A DNA stretch of 16,059 nucleotides from an uncultured Pseudomonadota bacterium (GTDB lineage Bacteria; Myxococcota_A; Polyangia; HGW-17). Location: the NCBI GenBank assembly GCA_938004375.1, contig CALKWH010000010.1, positions 1 to 16,059 of the forward strand. The letters run 5' to 3'. The notes beneath the pieces were generated by a model. That model was given only the letters and a program-made list of their open reading frames with translations. It made no database searches and was not told the DNA's origin. How positions within the stretch are numbered: the first letter of the stretch is position 1; every line of letters starts with the position of its first letter. The position numbers were made by a program, and so were the translations under genes. Below are positions 6,880-14,744 of the stretch, in pieces.

Positions 6880-6918
6880 GACCCGCCTCCCGCCGCCAGG
6901 ATATCTCTCCATCCTCAT

Positions 6919-6936
6919 CGAAATCGAAATCGAAAT
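6919..6936 (+). repeat. CGAAAT hexanucleotide array, intergenic copy 3
   Basis: Three exact CGAAAT units in the 73-base convergent gap between the 5614 lipoprotein and the VWA gene. This is the same hexamer as at 2632-2650 and 4172-4207. Here it lies between two stop codons, so a promoter role cannot explain it. I see no terminator in this gap. Confidence 0.85.
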
Positions 6937-6952
6937 GGCTTGACCCGCGCCG

Positions 6953-9049
6953 CTACGCCGGGCCGCCGGGGCCCTCGAACTCGGGCGGGACCAGGAAGAA
7001 GACCTCGCGGGAGTCCAGGAGCGCGCCGCCGGTGCCGTACACCTCGACCGTGGCCTTGAACATCTGCGGGGTCTCGGCGGGGGGCACGACGACGTTGGAC
7101 TTCACGTGGATGCGCCAGCAGACGGGGTTCCCCGGGAGGATCTGGACGAAGCGGTCGTCGTGGCCGTCGGAGTTGCCGTCGGCGGTGTTGTAGCCCGACG
7201 GGCAGGCGGCGTCCTGATCGACCATGTACACCTCGATGTAGTCGATGAAGGCCACCGGGGCGTCCACGGGGTTGCCCAGCACGTCGGCGTTGGCGGGGTC
7301 GTTGAAGATTTGCGACTCGACGTCCTGGGGCATGTAGGCGCCCACCGCCTGGACCGCGCAGGAGAGGGCCGCGCCGGCGCTGGCGTCGTCACCGCGCACG
7401 ATGGCGCGGTAGTCGCTCCCTGCGAGGTAGAACGGGTTGGTGCCCAGGCTCTGGCACGCGGCGATGGAGGCGTAGGCGGTGGGGGAGACCACCGGCACCA
7501 GGGGGACCCCAGCCGAGGAGGCCGCGACCATGTCGGTGTTCAGGCTCTGGATCTCGGTGGTGCCGCCGGCGCCGTAGTCCACGATGATGCGCCCGCCGGC
7601 GTTGTAGATGTCGTCCCAGGCGGTCTGGCGGGAACTGTAGGTCGTGTCTTCCTTGAGATCCTCGTCGGTGACCAGCAGGATCAGGTGCAGGGCGCCGGGA
7701 CGGAAGCAGCCCTGGCCGATGCGGGCGGGGTCCGAGGCGCAGGTGCCGCGCACGCCGATGACCTGCCCCTGCACGGTCTGCTCGGAGCCGCCGGTGGCGT
7801 TGGTGGGGAGCCTGTTGTAGGTGCACTGGGCGTCCGCACCGGGGTCGCCCGGCAGGTTGTTGTCGTCGATGGCCTTGGTGAGCGTGTAGGGCGTGCCGCT
7901 CTGTCCGAACAGGGTGATCCCGCTCTGCACGTCCGGGATGCACTGGTCCGCGACCGGGTCCTGTCCCGCCGTGCAGATGATGTCCGAGAGCATGGTCGCC
8001 AGGCCGTCGCGCACGGCGTTGATCTCGGCGGACATGGAACCCGAGACGTCCATGACGAACATCAGATCCAGCTTCTGGAACGCGGTGGAGAAGGCCAGCA
8101 CGTCGTTGGGGGGATCGGGGGCCTCCTCGTAGGGCACGAGGAAGACGAAGTCGCCGCGAGTGCGGGGGCTGTCGGTGTCGTCCAGGGGGTTGGTGCCTGC
8201 CTCGGACTCGATCAGGTCGTTGACGCCGTCGCCGTCGGTGTCGGCGTCGCGCGGGTCGGTCTCGTCGCCGTCGCGCACGCCGTTGTGGTTCGCGTCCTCG
8301 GTGCCGTCGGGCAGGCCGTCGTTGTCCGAGTCCACGTCGACGAAGTCGTAGAACGAGTCGCCGTCACTGTCGGTGGGCACCACCGAGGGATCCCCGCCGG
8401 TCCCGCCCTCGACCGCGTCCGGGAGGCCGTCGCCGTCGCTGTCGGTGTCGCGGTAGTTGGGCGCGCCGTCCCCGTCCGCGTCCGCCGAGGTCTCGAAGCG
8501 GTCGCCGATGCCGTCGCCGTCGCTGTCCGGGGTCATGTAGTCGGGGGTGCCGTCGCCGTCGGTGTCGCACGGGACGCCGTCGTCGTCCCACGAGGGGCAG
8601 CCGCCCAGCTCGTAGTCGTCGCGCAGGTAGTCGTTGTCGTTGTCGGGATCGAGGTAGTCGGGCCAGCCGTCGCCGTCGTTGTCCACCGTGCCCTCGACGT
8701 CGTCGGGGATCCCGTTGTCGTCGCTGTCCTCGTCCAGGTAATCGGGGGTGCCGTCGGCGTCGGTGTCCACGGGCGCCGTGCAGGTGTCGGCGTCCCCCGC
8801 CTCGATCGCGTCGGGGATGCCGTCGCCGTCGCTGTCCGGGTCCTCGAAGTCGGGGGTGCCGTCCGCATCGCTGTCTTGCGCCAGCTCCCTGCCCTCGTGG
8901 AAGTCGCAGACGGTGTCTCCGTCGGTGTCCCGGCAGGTGCAGGGATCGGCGTTGTTGACGTTGTTGACGACGTTGTTGATGACGCCGGACTCGCCATAAG
9001 AGCAGGCCGACACGATCAGGGCAATCAGGAAAATGAAAAGTTTCTTCAT
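6953..9049 (-). CDS. Lipoprotein with TSP3 calcium repeats and a VWA domain (downstream paralogue)
   Basis: A 698-residue surface lipoprotein. ATG 9049 follows a GGAAGG ribosome binding site and opens MKKLFIFLIALIVSAC, lipobox VSAC (C16). Next come an Asn linker (NNVVNNVNN), CTC, and about 270 Asp-rich residues of TSP3-type calcium repeats (DSDGDGIPD, DTDGDGTPD and variants) ending near DSPRTRGDFVF. A VWA domain follows with an intact metal site DVSGS starting at D334, and later VTDEDLKED as a probable further metal contact. The last 200 residues hold several cysteines (ACQSLG, LSCAVQ, AACPSG, PVCWRI) and end in a beta-rich module (VEVYGTGGALLDSR). TSP3 repeats usually form calcium-stiffened stalks and VWA domains bind protein ligands, so adhesion or complex assembly is likely. 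It lies 63 bases downstream of a collinear paralogue with no terminator seen between them, suggesting one operon. An internal longer start at 9091 would displace the signal peptide. Confidence 0.93.
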   Translation of the reverse strand: MKKLFIFLIALIVSACSYGESGVINNVVNNVNNADPCTCRDTDGDTVCDFHEGRELAQDSDADGTPDFEDPDSDGDGIPDAIEAGDADTCTAPVDTDADGTPDYLDEDSDDNGIPDDVEGTVDNDGDGWPDYLDPDNDNDYLRDDYELGGCPSWDDDGVPCDTDGDGTPDYMTPDSDGDGIGDRFETSADADGDGAPNYRDTDSDGDGLPDAVEGGTGGDPSVVPTDSDGDSFYDFVDVDSDNDGLPDGTEDANHNGVRDGDETDPRDADTDGDGVNDLIESEAGTNPLDDTDSPRTRGDFVFLVPYEEAPDPPNDVLAFSTAFQKLDLMFVMDVSGSMSAEINAVRDGLATMLSDIICTAGQDPVADQCIPDVQSGITLFGQSGTPYTLTKAIDDNNLPGDPGADAQCTYNRLPTNATGGSEQTVQGQVIGVRGTCASDPARIGQGCFRPGALHLILLVTDEDLKEDTTYSSRQTAWDDIYNAGGRIIVDYGAGGTTEIQSLNTDMVAASSAGVPLVPVVSPTAYASIAACQSLGTNPFYLAGSDYRAIVRGDDASAGAALSCAVQAVGAYMPQDVESQIFNDPANADVLGNPVDAPVAFIDYIEVYMVDQDAACPSGYNTADGNSDGHDDRFVQILPGNPVCWRIHVKSNVVVPPAETPQMFKATVEVYGTGGALLDSREVFFLVPPEFEGPGGPA

Positions 9050-9112
9050 GGCTGCCTTCCTGGCGGCCCGTGGGGGCCGACACTGAACCATACCCTATAT
9101 TTTGATCATGCG

Positions 9113-11215
9113 CTACCCGGGACCACCGGGGCCTTCGACCTCGGGCGGGACGAGGAAGAACACCAGGCGGGAGTCGAGGAGCGCGCCGCCGGTGCCGTAC
9201 ACCTCGACGGTGGCCCGGAACATCTGCGGCGTCCCGGCGGCGGGCACCGTGACGTTCTGCTTCACATGGATGCGCCAGCAGACGGGGCTGCCCGGGAGGA
9301 TCTGCACGAAGCGGTCGGCGTGTCCATCGAGGTTGGAGTCGGCCGTGGCGTAGCCGGCCGGGCAGGTGCCGTCGCCGTCCACCATGTGGACTTCGATATG
9401 ATCGATGAAGGCGGCCGGGGCGTTCACGGGCTGCCCCTGGGCGTCGGCGTTGGCGGGATCGTTCACGACCAGGGCCTCGACGTCCTGCGGCATGAACGCA
9501 CCCACTGCCTGCACCGCGCAGGAGAGCGCCGGACCCGCGTTGGCGTCGTCGCCGCGCACGATGGCGCGAAAGTCACCGCCCGAGAGCAGGAACGGGTTGG
9601 CCCCCAAGCCCTGGCAGGACGAGATGGCGCCGTAGGCCTCGGGGGACACGATCGGGACCAGCGGAGAGCCCGCCGAGGAGGCCGCGAGCATGTCGTTCTG
9701 CAGACGGGTGATGGTAGTGGGAGCCCCGGCGCCGTAGTCCACGATGATGCGCCCGCCGGAGCCATAGATCGTGTCCCAGGCCGTCTGGCGCGAGTAATAG
9801 AGGGAGTCCTCGTCCAGGTCCTCGTCGGTGATTAAAAGGACCAGGTGCAGCGCGCCCGGGCGGTAGCAGCCCTCGCCGATGCGGGCGGGATCCGAAGCGC
9901 AGGTGCTGTTGCTGCCGCGGAGCATTCCCTGGATGGTCTGTTCGGTCCCGCCGGAGGTGGCCGCCGAGGGGAGCAGGTTCAGTGTGCAGGTCGCGTCGTC
10001 GCCGACATCGGTCGGCAGGTTGTTGCCATCCACCGGCTTCACCATCGTGGTGGCGACGCCGCCGGGCTGCCCGAACAGGACGATGCCGCTGTGCACGTCG
10101 GGGATGCACTGGTCCAAGGCGGGATCCTCGCCCGGAGCGCAGATGACCTCACCGAGCATGCCGGTGAGGGCGCCGCGCACCGCCGTGATCTCGGCGCTCA
10201 TCGACTGTGAGACGTCCACCACGAACATGAGATCCAACTTCTGGAAGGCGGTGGAGAAGCTCAGCACGTCGCTGGCGGGATCGGCCGCGGCCTCGTACGG
10301 CACGAGGAAGACGAAATCGCCGCGCGTGCGGGGGCTGTCGGCGTCGTCGAGGGGATCGGTGCCGGCGGCGGTCTCGACCATGTCGCTCACGCCGTCGTCG
10401 TCGGTGTCCGGGTCCCGCGCGTCGGTCTCGTCGCCGTCGCGCACGCCGTTGCCATTGGCGTCCTCGACGCCGTCCGGCAGGCCGTCGTTGTCGCTGTCGA
10501 CGTCGAGGAAATCGTAGAACGAATCCTCGTCGGTGTCGCAGGGCTCGGCCATCGCATCTCCGGCGGTGCAGCCCTCGAGTTCGTCAGGGAGACCGTCGTT
10601 ATCGCTGTCGGTGTCTCGGAAGTTGGGGACACCGTCCTCGTCGGCGTCCAGCAGAGTCTCCCAGCGATCGCCGATCCCGTCGCCGTCGCTGTCGCGGGAC
10701 AGCCGGTCGGGCGTGCCGTCGCCGTCCGTGTCGCAGGGGACGCCGTCGTCCTCCCACGCGTCGCAGCCGCCCACCTCGGCGGCGTCCGGGATGTAGTCGT
10801 TGTCGTCGTCGGGATCGATGTAGTCCGGGACGGTGTCGGCATCCTGGTCGCCGACGCCCTCGTCGAGGTCGGGGATCCCGTTGTCGTCGCTGTCGGGGTC
10901 GAAGAAGTCGGGGGTGCCGTCGCCGTCGCTGTCCCGGGGCGGCGTGCAGGTGTCGGCGTCCCCCGCCTCGTCCCGATCCAGGATGCCGTCGGAGTCGCTG
11001 TCGAGATCCTCCCAGTCGGGGGTGCCGTCCCGGTCGGTGTCGCGGTCGTCCGCCTTGCCCTCGTCGAAGTCGCACAGGTGGTCCGCGTCGGCGTCGTGGC
11101 AGGTGCACGGGTCCGTGTTGTTGACGTTGTTCGTGGCGTTGTTGCCGGTCTTGTCCGGCGTGCAGGCGGTCCCGGCGAGCAGCAGGGCGAAGGCGAGGGT
11201 GCTCCAGTTCTTCAT
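9113..11215 (-). CDS. Lipoprotein with TSP3 calcium repeats and a VWA domain (upstream paralogue)
   Basis: A 700-residue paralogue of the next gene, with the same order: signal peptide MKNWSTLAFALLLAGTAC (lipobox GTAC, C18), linker NNATNNVNN, CTC, TSP3 repeats to about residue 310, VWA, then the same cysteine-containing C-terminal region. The VWA metal motif is DVSQS and also begins at D334, so the copies have almost no net length change up to that point; ITDEDLDED matches VTDEDLKED. ATG 11215 is set by the signal peptide; the ribosome binding site is weak (GGGACGG). The product should sit on the envelope and bind calcium through the Asp-rich stalk. This gene is promoter-proximal: a likely promoter at 11283-11311 drives a structured leader. 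The pair is a tandem duplication old enough for linker, repeat and surface residues to diverge while the VWA framework is kept. Confidence 0.93.
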   Translation of the reverse strand: MKNWSTLAFALLLAGTACTPDKTGNNATNNVNNTDPCTCHDADADHLCDFDEGKADDRDTDRDGTPDWEDLDSDSDGILDRDEAGDADTCTPPRDSDGDGTPDFFDPDSDDNGIPDLDEGVGDQDADTVPDYIDPDDDNDYIPDAAEVGGCDAWEDDGVPCDTDGDGTPDRLSRDSDGDGIGDRWETLLDADEDGVPNFRDTDSDNDGLPDELEGCTAGDAMAEPCDTDEDSFYDFLDVDSDNDGLPDGVEDANGNGVRDGDETDARDPDTDDDGVSDMVETAAGTDPLDDADSPRTRGDFVFLVPYEAAADPASDVLSFSTAFQKLDLMFVVDVSQSMSAEITAVRGALTGMLGEVICAPGEDPALDQCIPDVHSGIVLFGQPGGVATTMVKPVDGNNLPTDVGDDATCTLNLLPSAATSGGTEQTIQGMLRGSNSTCASDPARIGEGCYRPGALHLVLLITDEDLDEDSLYYSRQTAWDTIYGSGGRIIVDYGAGAPTTITRLQNDMLAASSAGSPLVPIVSPEAYGAISSCQGLGANPFLLSGGDFRAIVRGDDANAGPALSCAVQAVGAFMPQDVEALVVNDPANADAQGQPVNAPAAFIDHIEVHMVDGDGTCPAGYATADSNLDGHADRFVQILPGSPVCWRIHVKQNVTVPAAGTPQMFRATVEVYGTGGALLDSRLVFFLVPPEVEGPGGPG

Positions 11216-11227
11216 GGCGACCGTCCC

Positions 11228-11277
11228 GACGGCTCCGTGGGGAGGGCCGGACCCGGGGGTCCGGGGGCGAAGCCGTC
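11228..11277 (-). promoter_or_regulatory. Structured 5' leader of the VWA operon
   Basis: An outer seven-base stem (GACGGCT 11228-11234 with AGCCGTC 11271-11277) encloses a perfect inner hairpin (CCGGACC 11247-11253, loop CGGG, GGTCCGG 11258-11264). On the minus-strand transcript the outer stem would begin at the predicted start (about 11276) and close immediately before the weak ribosome binding site. It matches no riboswitch class that I know. Confidence 0.4.
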
Positions 11278-11282
11278 CCAAT

Positions 11283-11311
11283 AGAATAAGCGATCCCGCC
11301 CGGATTGCCAG
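11283..11311 (-). promoter_or_regulatory. Likely promoter of the VWA pair
   Basis: On the minus strand, CTGGCA (11311-11306) and TATTCT (11288-11283) are separated by 17 bases; each matches four of six positions. The predicted start near 11276 gives a leader of about 60 bases. The boxes are modest, but the position and spacing fit. Confidence 0.4.
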
Positions 11312-11350
11312 CGGGAAGAAAAAACGCATACCATCAAGGAAAATTTGCAC

Positions 11351-11356
11351 TATACT
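11351..11356 (+). promoter_or_regulatory. Candidate -10 box for the FN3/beta-helix gene
   Basis: TATACT matches five of six positions of the -10 consensus and stands 38 bases before the ATG at 11395. No good -35 box is found at 16-18 bases, so an activator or a different sigma factor may be needed, or the call may be wrong. It is divergent from the VWA promoter, with starts roughly 90 bases apart. Confidence 0.35.
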
Positions 11357-11394
11357 GTCTGCGCCTGACGTCACCGCCACCGAGGAGTGATCCC

Positions 11395-14300
11395 ATGCGC
11401 CGCATCCTGACCGCCCTGTGCCTGATCCCCTTCTTCTTCCTTGCCGCCTGCGACGACGGCGACAAGAAGCCCGGTCCCGACACTACGCCGCCGGGGTTTC
11501 CCACGGCCTTCGACGTCGCACAGAACGGTGACAGCCTGGAGTTGACTTGGACCCTGCCGGGGGACGACGACCTCGAGGGCGTCCTCGTGGTGCGCCAGGC
11601 CGAGGCGGGTCCCGACGGCGAGCCGACGATCGGCGCCGCCTACTCCACGGGGGACTCCCTGGGCGCCTCCGACGTCATCCACGTCGGCAGCGCGACCCTC
11701 GCATCCTACATCGACACGCCGCCGGAGCCCGGCCTCTGGTGCTACCGCGTGTTCGTGTTCGACGGCGTCTTCCACTACAGCGGCTCGGCCAAGCGCTGCG
11801 TGGACACCTCGGCGGCCGACACCACGGCGCCCACCTTCGCCGGCCTCGATGAGGCCACCGGCGTCTCCAACACCCAGATCGAGCTCTCCTGGGCCCCCGC
11901 CTCCGACGACGTCACCGCCGCCGCGGCCCTCGTGTACGACATCTACCAGGCGGCCTCTGCCGGGACGATCGACTTCGGCACCCCGACCTACACCTCCCCC
12001 GCCGGCGCCGCCGGGTTCACCGTGTTCGGGCTCTCCCCGGGCACGATCTACTGGTTCGCCGTGCGCGCCCGGGACGCCGCCGGCAACCGGGACGACAACA
12101 CGGTGACCCGCAGCGCGGCCACCCTCCAGGGCGCCGACAGCACGCCCCCGGTGTTCTCCGGTCTGGTGGTGGCCACCGCCGTCTCCGCGACGCGCATCGA
12201 CCTGTTCTGGGGCGCCGCCAACGACAACACCACCCCGGCGAACCAGATCGTCTACGACGTATTCCAGAGCACGGTGTCCGGCGGCCAGACCTTCGGGGCG
12301 CCCACCTACTCCACCGCCGCGGGCGCCACCGAGCTCCAGGTGACCGGCCTCACGCCGCAGACGACGTACTACTTCGTCGTGCGCGCCCGGGACGCCGCCG
12401 GCAACGCCGACTCCAACACCCAGGAACGCTCGGCCACCACGCCCGCGGCCTCGGACACCTCGGCGCCCACCTTCGCCGGCCTCGACGAGGCCGCGGCCGT
12501 CTCGGACACCCAGATCCTGCTGAGCTGGACGCCCGGCACCGACAACGAGACCCTCTCCGACGATCTCGTCTATCACGTGTACCGCTCCACCGTGTCGGGG
12601 TCGTACAACTTCTCGGCCCCGGCCTTCACCACCGCTCCTGGCGAGACCGGCGCGGTCATCGGCGCCCTCTCCCCGTCGTCCACGCACTACTTCATCGTCC
12701 GCGCCGAGGACGCCGCCGGCAACGTGGACACCAACACCGTGGAGCGCAGCGCCACGACCCTGTCGGGCCCGGACACGACCCCGCCCAACTTCACCGGCGT
12801 CATCTCGGCCACCGCGCTCTCTTCCTCGTCCATCCAGCTCGCCTGGAACGCGGCGGTGGACAACGTCACCCCCCAGGGGTCCATCGTCTATGACATCTAC
12901 CGCGCCACCAACCCCGGCGCCCAGAACTTTGCGGTACCCAACTACAGCACCGATCCGGGCGCCGCCGGCCACACGGTCACCGGGCTCTCTCCATCTACGA
13001 CCTATTACTTCGTCGTGCGGGCCCGGGACGGCGCCGGCAACCGCGACATCAACCTCATCGAGCGCCAAGCCACCACCCAGGTCGCCGACGTCACGCCGCC
13101 GCACATCACCGCGGACAACTTCGCCACCGGCAGCGCGCTGGTCTCCGGCACCACCGGCTTCGTCGCCTCGGTCACGTTCTCCGAGGCCGTCACCGGCGTG
13201 AACGCCACCAACGTCACCATCAACAACGGCGCCACCCTCTCGGGCTTCTCCACCTCCGACAACGTCACCTGGAACTTCACTGCCTCGGGGCTGACCAACG
13301 GCACCCGCTACACGGTCTCCTTCGGGTCCGGCGTGAAGGACGGCAGCAACAACGCGCTGGCGCCGACCTCCCGCGACATCTACGTCGCCGCCTCGGTGCT
13401 GTACGTGCGCCCCGGCGGCGCCGGCGTCCACAGCGGCGCCGACCCCGCCAACGCGCTGCCCCTGGTGTCCCAGGCGCTCTCCATCGCCGCCACGGGCACC
13501 GACATCTACGTGCAGGGGGGCACCTACACCGATTCGATCAACATCAAGGAGGGCGTGAACCTCTACGGCGGCTACGATCCGTCCTTCACCGTGCGCGACC
13601 CAGTGAACAACCAGAGCCTGCTCACCCAGGGCGCCTTCGACGCCACGGTGACGGTCACGGGCACCGGGGTCACCACCGCCACCGTCATCGACGGCATGTC
13701 CTTCACCAACACCTACAACGGGGCCCGCGCCGTGCTGCGCATCACCGCCGGCGGCGGCATCACCGTCCGCAACTCCCGCCTGTACCTGGGCAACTCGGGC
13801 CCTTACAACCAGAGCGTCATCCAGGCCACCTCCGGCACCGGCAACCAGCTCGTCCTCGAGGGCTCCACCATCGACGCCGGCGGCATGCTCATCAATCAGT
13901 ACCAGACCCGCACGGTCGTCGGCGTCGACTTCTCCAGCACGTCCGGCGTCCTGCGCCTGGACGGCAACACCATCCACACCGGCGCCTGCGCCGAGACCGG
14001 CAGCGGCTACACGTACTACTTCTACGCGGTGGTCGCCACCGGCCACACCGTCGAAATCGTCAACAACGTCATCGACGCCAACGGCAGCGGGACCGCCACC
14101 TACCGTTACACCTACGGCATCTATCACACCACCAACAACGCCCACCGCAAGCTCGTCATCGCCAACAACACCATCAGCGGCGGAACCGGCTACTACCGCT
14201 ACGGAATCTACCTGGCCGGCAGCATCGACGCGGCCCACGACGTCCGCATCGGCAACAACGTGCTGTTCACGAGCTCCGCGGGCTCCAACGCCACCGCCAT

Positions 14301-14649
14301 CTACCGCGGCTCCACCTCGGGCAAGCTCACCAGAGTCGAGAACAACCTGTTCACCCAGATCGGCTCGTTCCTGTACTCCGGCGCCTCCTACACCACGCTG
14401 TCGTCCATGGAGACCTACCTCACCGGCCAGGGCACCGTGGCGTCCTTCAACAAGGAGGTCGCCGCCGCCACCGACCTGTACTTCGCCAACTACGCCGGCC
14501 GCGACTGGCAGCCCACGGCCTCCTCTCCGCTCTCGCTGACCCAGGGCGGCCGCGACACGTCGGGCCTGGACTGGGGCACCGTGCTCGAGGACCGCCTGGG
14601 CACCCCCCGCACCGTGCTCTACTCCATCGGCGCCTACGAGATGAACTGA
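11395..14649 (+). CDS. Large lipoprotein: fibronectin III repeats, Ig-like domain and right-handed beta-helix
   Basis: A 1084-residue protein. ATG 11395 follows GAGGAG (11382-11387) and opens MRRILTALCLIPFFFLAAC, lipobox LAAC (C19). Domains in order: a first FN3-like unit (about 32-141) with extra cysteines; four close FN3 repeats from residues 142, 248, 354 and 460, each starting D-[TS]-[TS]-x-P and ending near VRARDAAGN; an Ig-like domain from about 565 (VTFSEAVTGVNATNVTIN) of the type that often follows FN3 in bacterial surface proteins; then from about 669 a parallel beta-helix beginning LYVRPGGAG, with IYVQGGTYTDSINIKEGVNLYGGYD and many NN turns. The C-terminus DRLGTPR...SIGAYE matches the ending of choice-of-anchor Q/DUF1565-like beta-helix proteins. 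Beta-helices often bind or cleave polysaccharide, but I cannot identify catalytic residues. It is divergent from the VWA operon, hinting at a joint surface role. Confidence 0.93.
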   Translation: MRRILTALCLIPFFFLAACDDGDKKPGPDTTPPGFPTAFDVAQNGDSLELTWTLPGDDDLEGVLVVRQAEAGPDGEPTIGAAYSTGDSLGASDVIHVGSATLASYIDTPPEPGLWCYRVFVFDGVFHYSGSAKRCVDTSAADTTAPTFAGLDEATGVSNTQIELSWAPASDDVTAAAALVYDIYQAASAGTIDFGTPTYTSPAGAAGFTVFGLSPGTIYWFAVRARDAAGNRDDNTVTRSAATLQGADSTPPVFSGLVVATAVSATRIDLFWGAANDNTTPANQIVYDVFQSTVSGGQTFGAPTYSTAAGATELQVTGLTPQTTYYFVVRARDAAGNADSNTQERSATTPAASDTSAPTFAGLDEAAAVSDTQILLSWTPGTDNETLSDDLVYHVYRSTVSGSYNFSAPAFTTAPGETGAVIGALSPSSTHYFIVRAEDAAGNVDTNTVERSATTLSGPDTTPPNFTGVISATALSSSSIQLAWNAAVDNVTPQGSIVYDIYRATNPGAQNFAVPNYSTDPGAAGHTVTGLSPSTTYYFVVRARDGAGNRDINLIERQATTQVADVTPPHITADNFATGSALVSGTTGFVASVTFSEAVTGVNATNVTINNGATLSGFSTSDNVTWNFTASGLTNGTRYTVSFGSGVKDGSNNALAPTSRDIYVAASVLYVRPGGAGVHSGADPANALPLVSQALSIAATGTDIYVQGGTYTDSINIKEGVNLYGGYDPSFTVRDPVNNQSLLTQGAFDATVTVTGTGVTTATVIDGMSFTNTYNGARAVLRITAGGGITVRNSRLYLGNSGPYNQSVIQATSGTGNQLVLEGSTIDAGGMLINQYQTRTVVGVDFSSTSGVLRLDGNTIHTGACAETGSGYTYYFYAVVATGHTVEIVNNVIDANGSGTATYRYTYGIYHTTNNAHRKLVIANNTISGGTGYYRYGIYLAGSIDAAHDVRIGNNVLFTSSAGSNATAIYRGSTSGKLTRVENNLFTQIGSFLYSGASYTTLSSMETYLTGQGTVASFNKEVAAATDLYFANYAGRDWQPTASSPLSLTQGGRDTSGLDWGTVLEDRLGTPRTVLYSIGAYEMN
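11818..13086 (+). repeat. Four tandem FN3-coding units of about 318 bases
   Basis: Units start at 11818, 12136, 12454 and 12772, exactly 318 bases apart; the fourth is 315 bases. The first 39 bases of units 1 and 3 are almost identical (CACCTTCGCCGGCCTCGA shared), whereas units 2 and 4 start differently. This suggests duplication of a two-unit block or gene conversion. The end motif GTGCGCGCCCGGGACGCC is shared by units 1 and 2. Confidence 0.85.
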
Positions 14650-14651
14650 CC

Positions 14652-14667
14652 CCGGCCGGCCGGCCGG
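14652..14667. repeat. CCGG x4 palindrome between convergent genes
   Basis: CCGGCCGGCCGGCCGG is fully self-complementary and lies three bases after the FN3 gene's stop, in a 95-base convergent gap. It might act in transcript ending on either strand, but no T-tract adjoins it. A run of five T at 14740-14744 touches the stop of the RCC1 gene without a clear stem before it. Confidence 0.7.
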
Positions 14668-14744
14668 CGTGAGGCCTGCGCACCCCCTCCACTCCTTCGG
14701 TCCGTCTTCAAATGTGATCCAAATCGGTTCGTTCGGCGGTTTTT

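Noticed and set aside
7106..9835. Long plus-strand open frame (909 codons) opposite the VWA genes
   Set aside because: It crosses two complete minus-strand lipoprotein genes and reads as repetitive Val/Gly/Ala, an artefact of codons in the Asp-rich TSP3 repeats.
8951..11144. VWA pair as a MoxR-type chaperone or tellurite-resistance system
   Set aside because: There is no AAA ATPase or Ter gene nearby, and the VWA domains are in exported lipoproteins with calcium-repeat stalks.
11371..14238. Minus-strand open frame (955 codons) opposite the FN3 gene
   Set aside because: Its composition is Gly/Val/Arg low complexity with no domain, whereas the plus strand shows a lipobox, FN3 repeats and a beta-helix.
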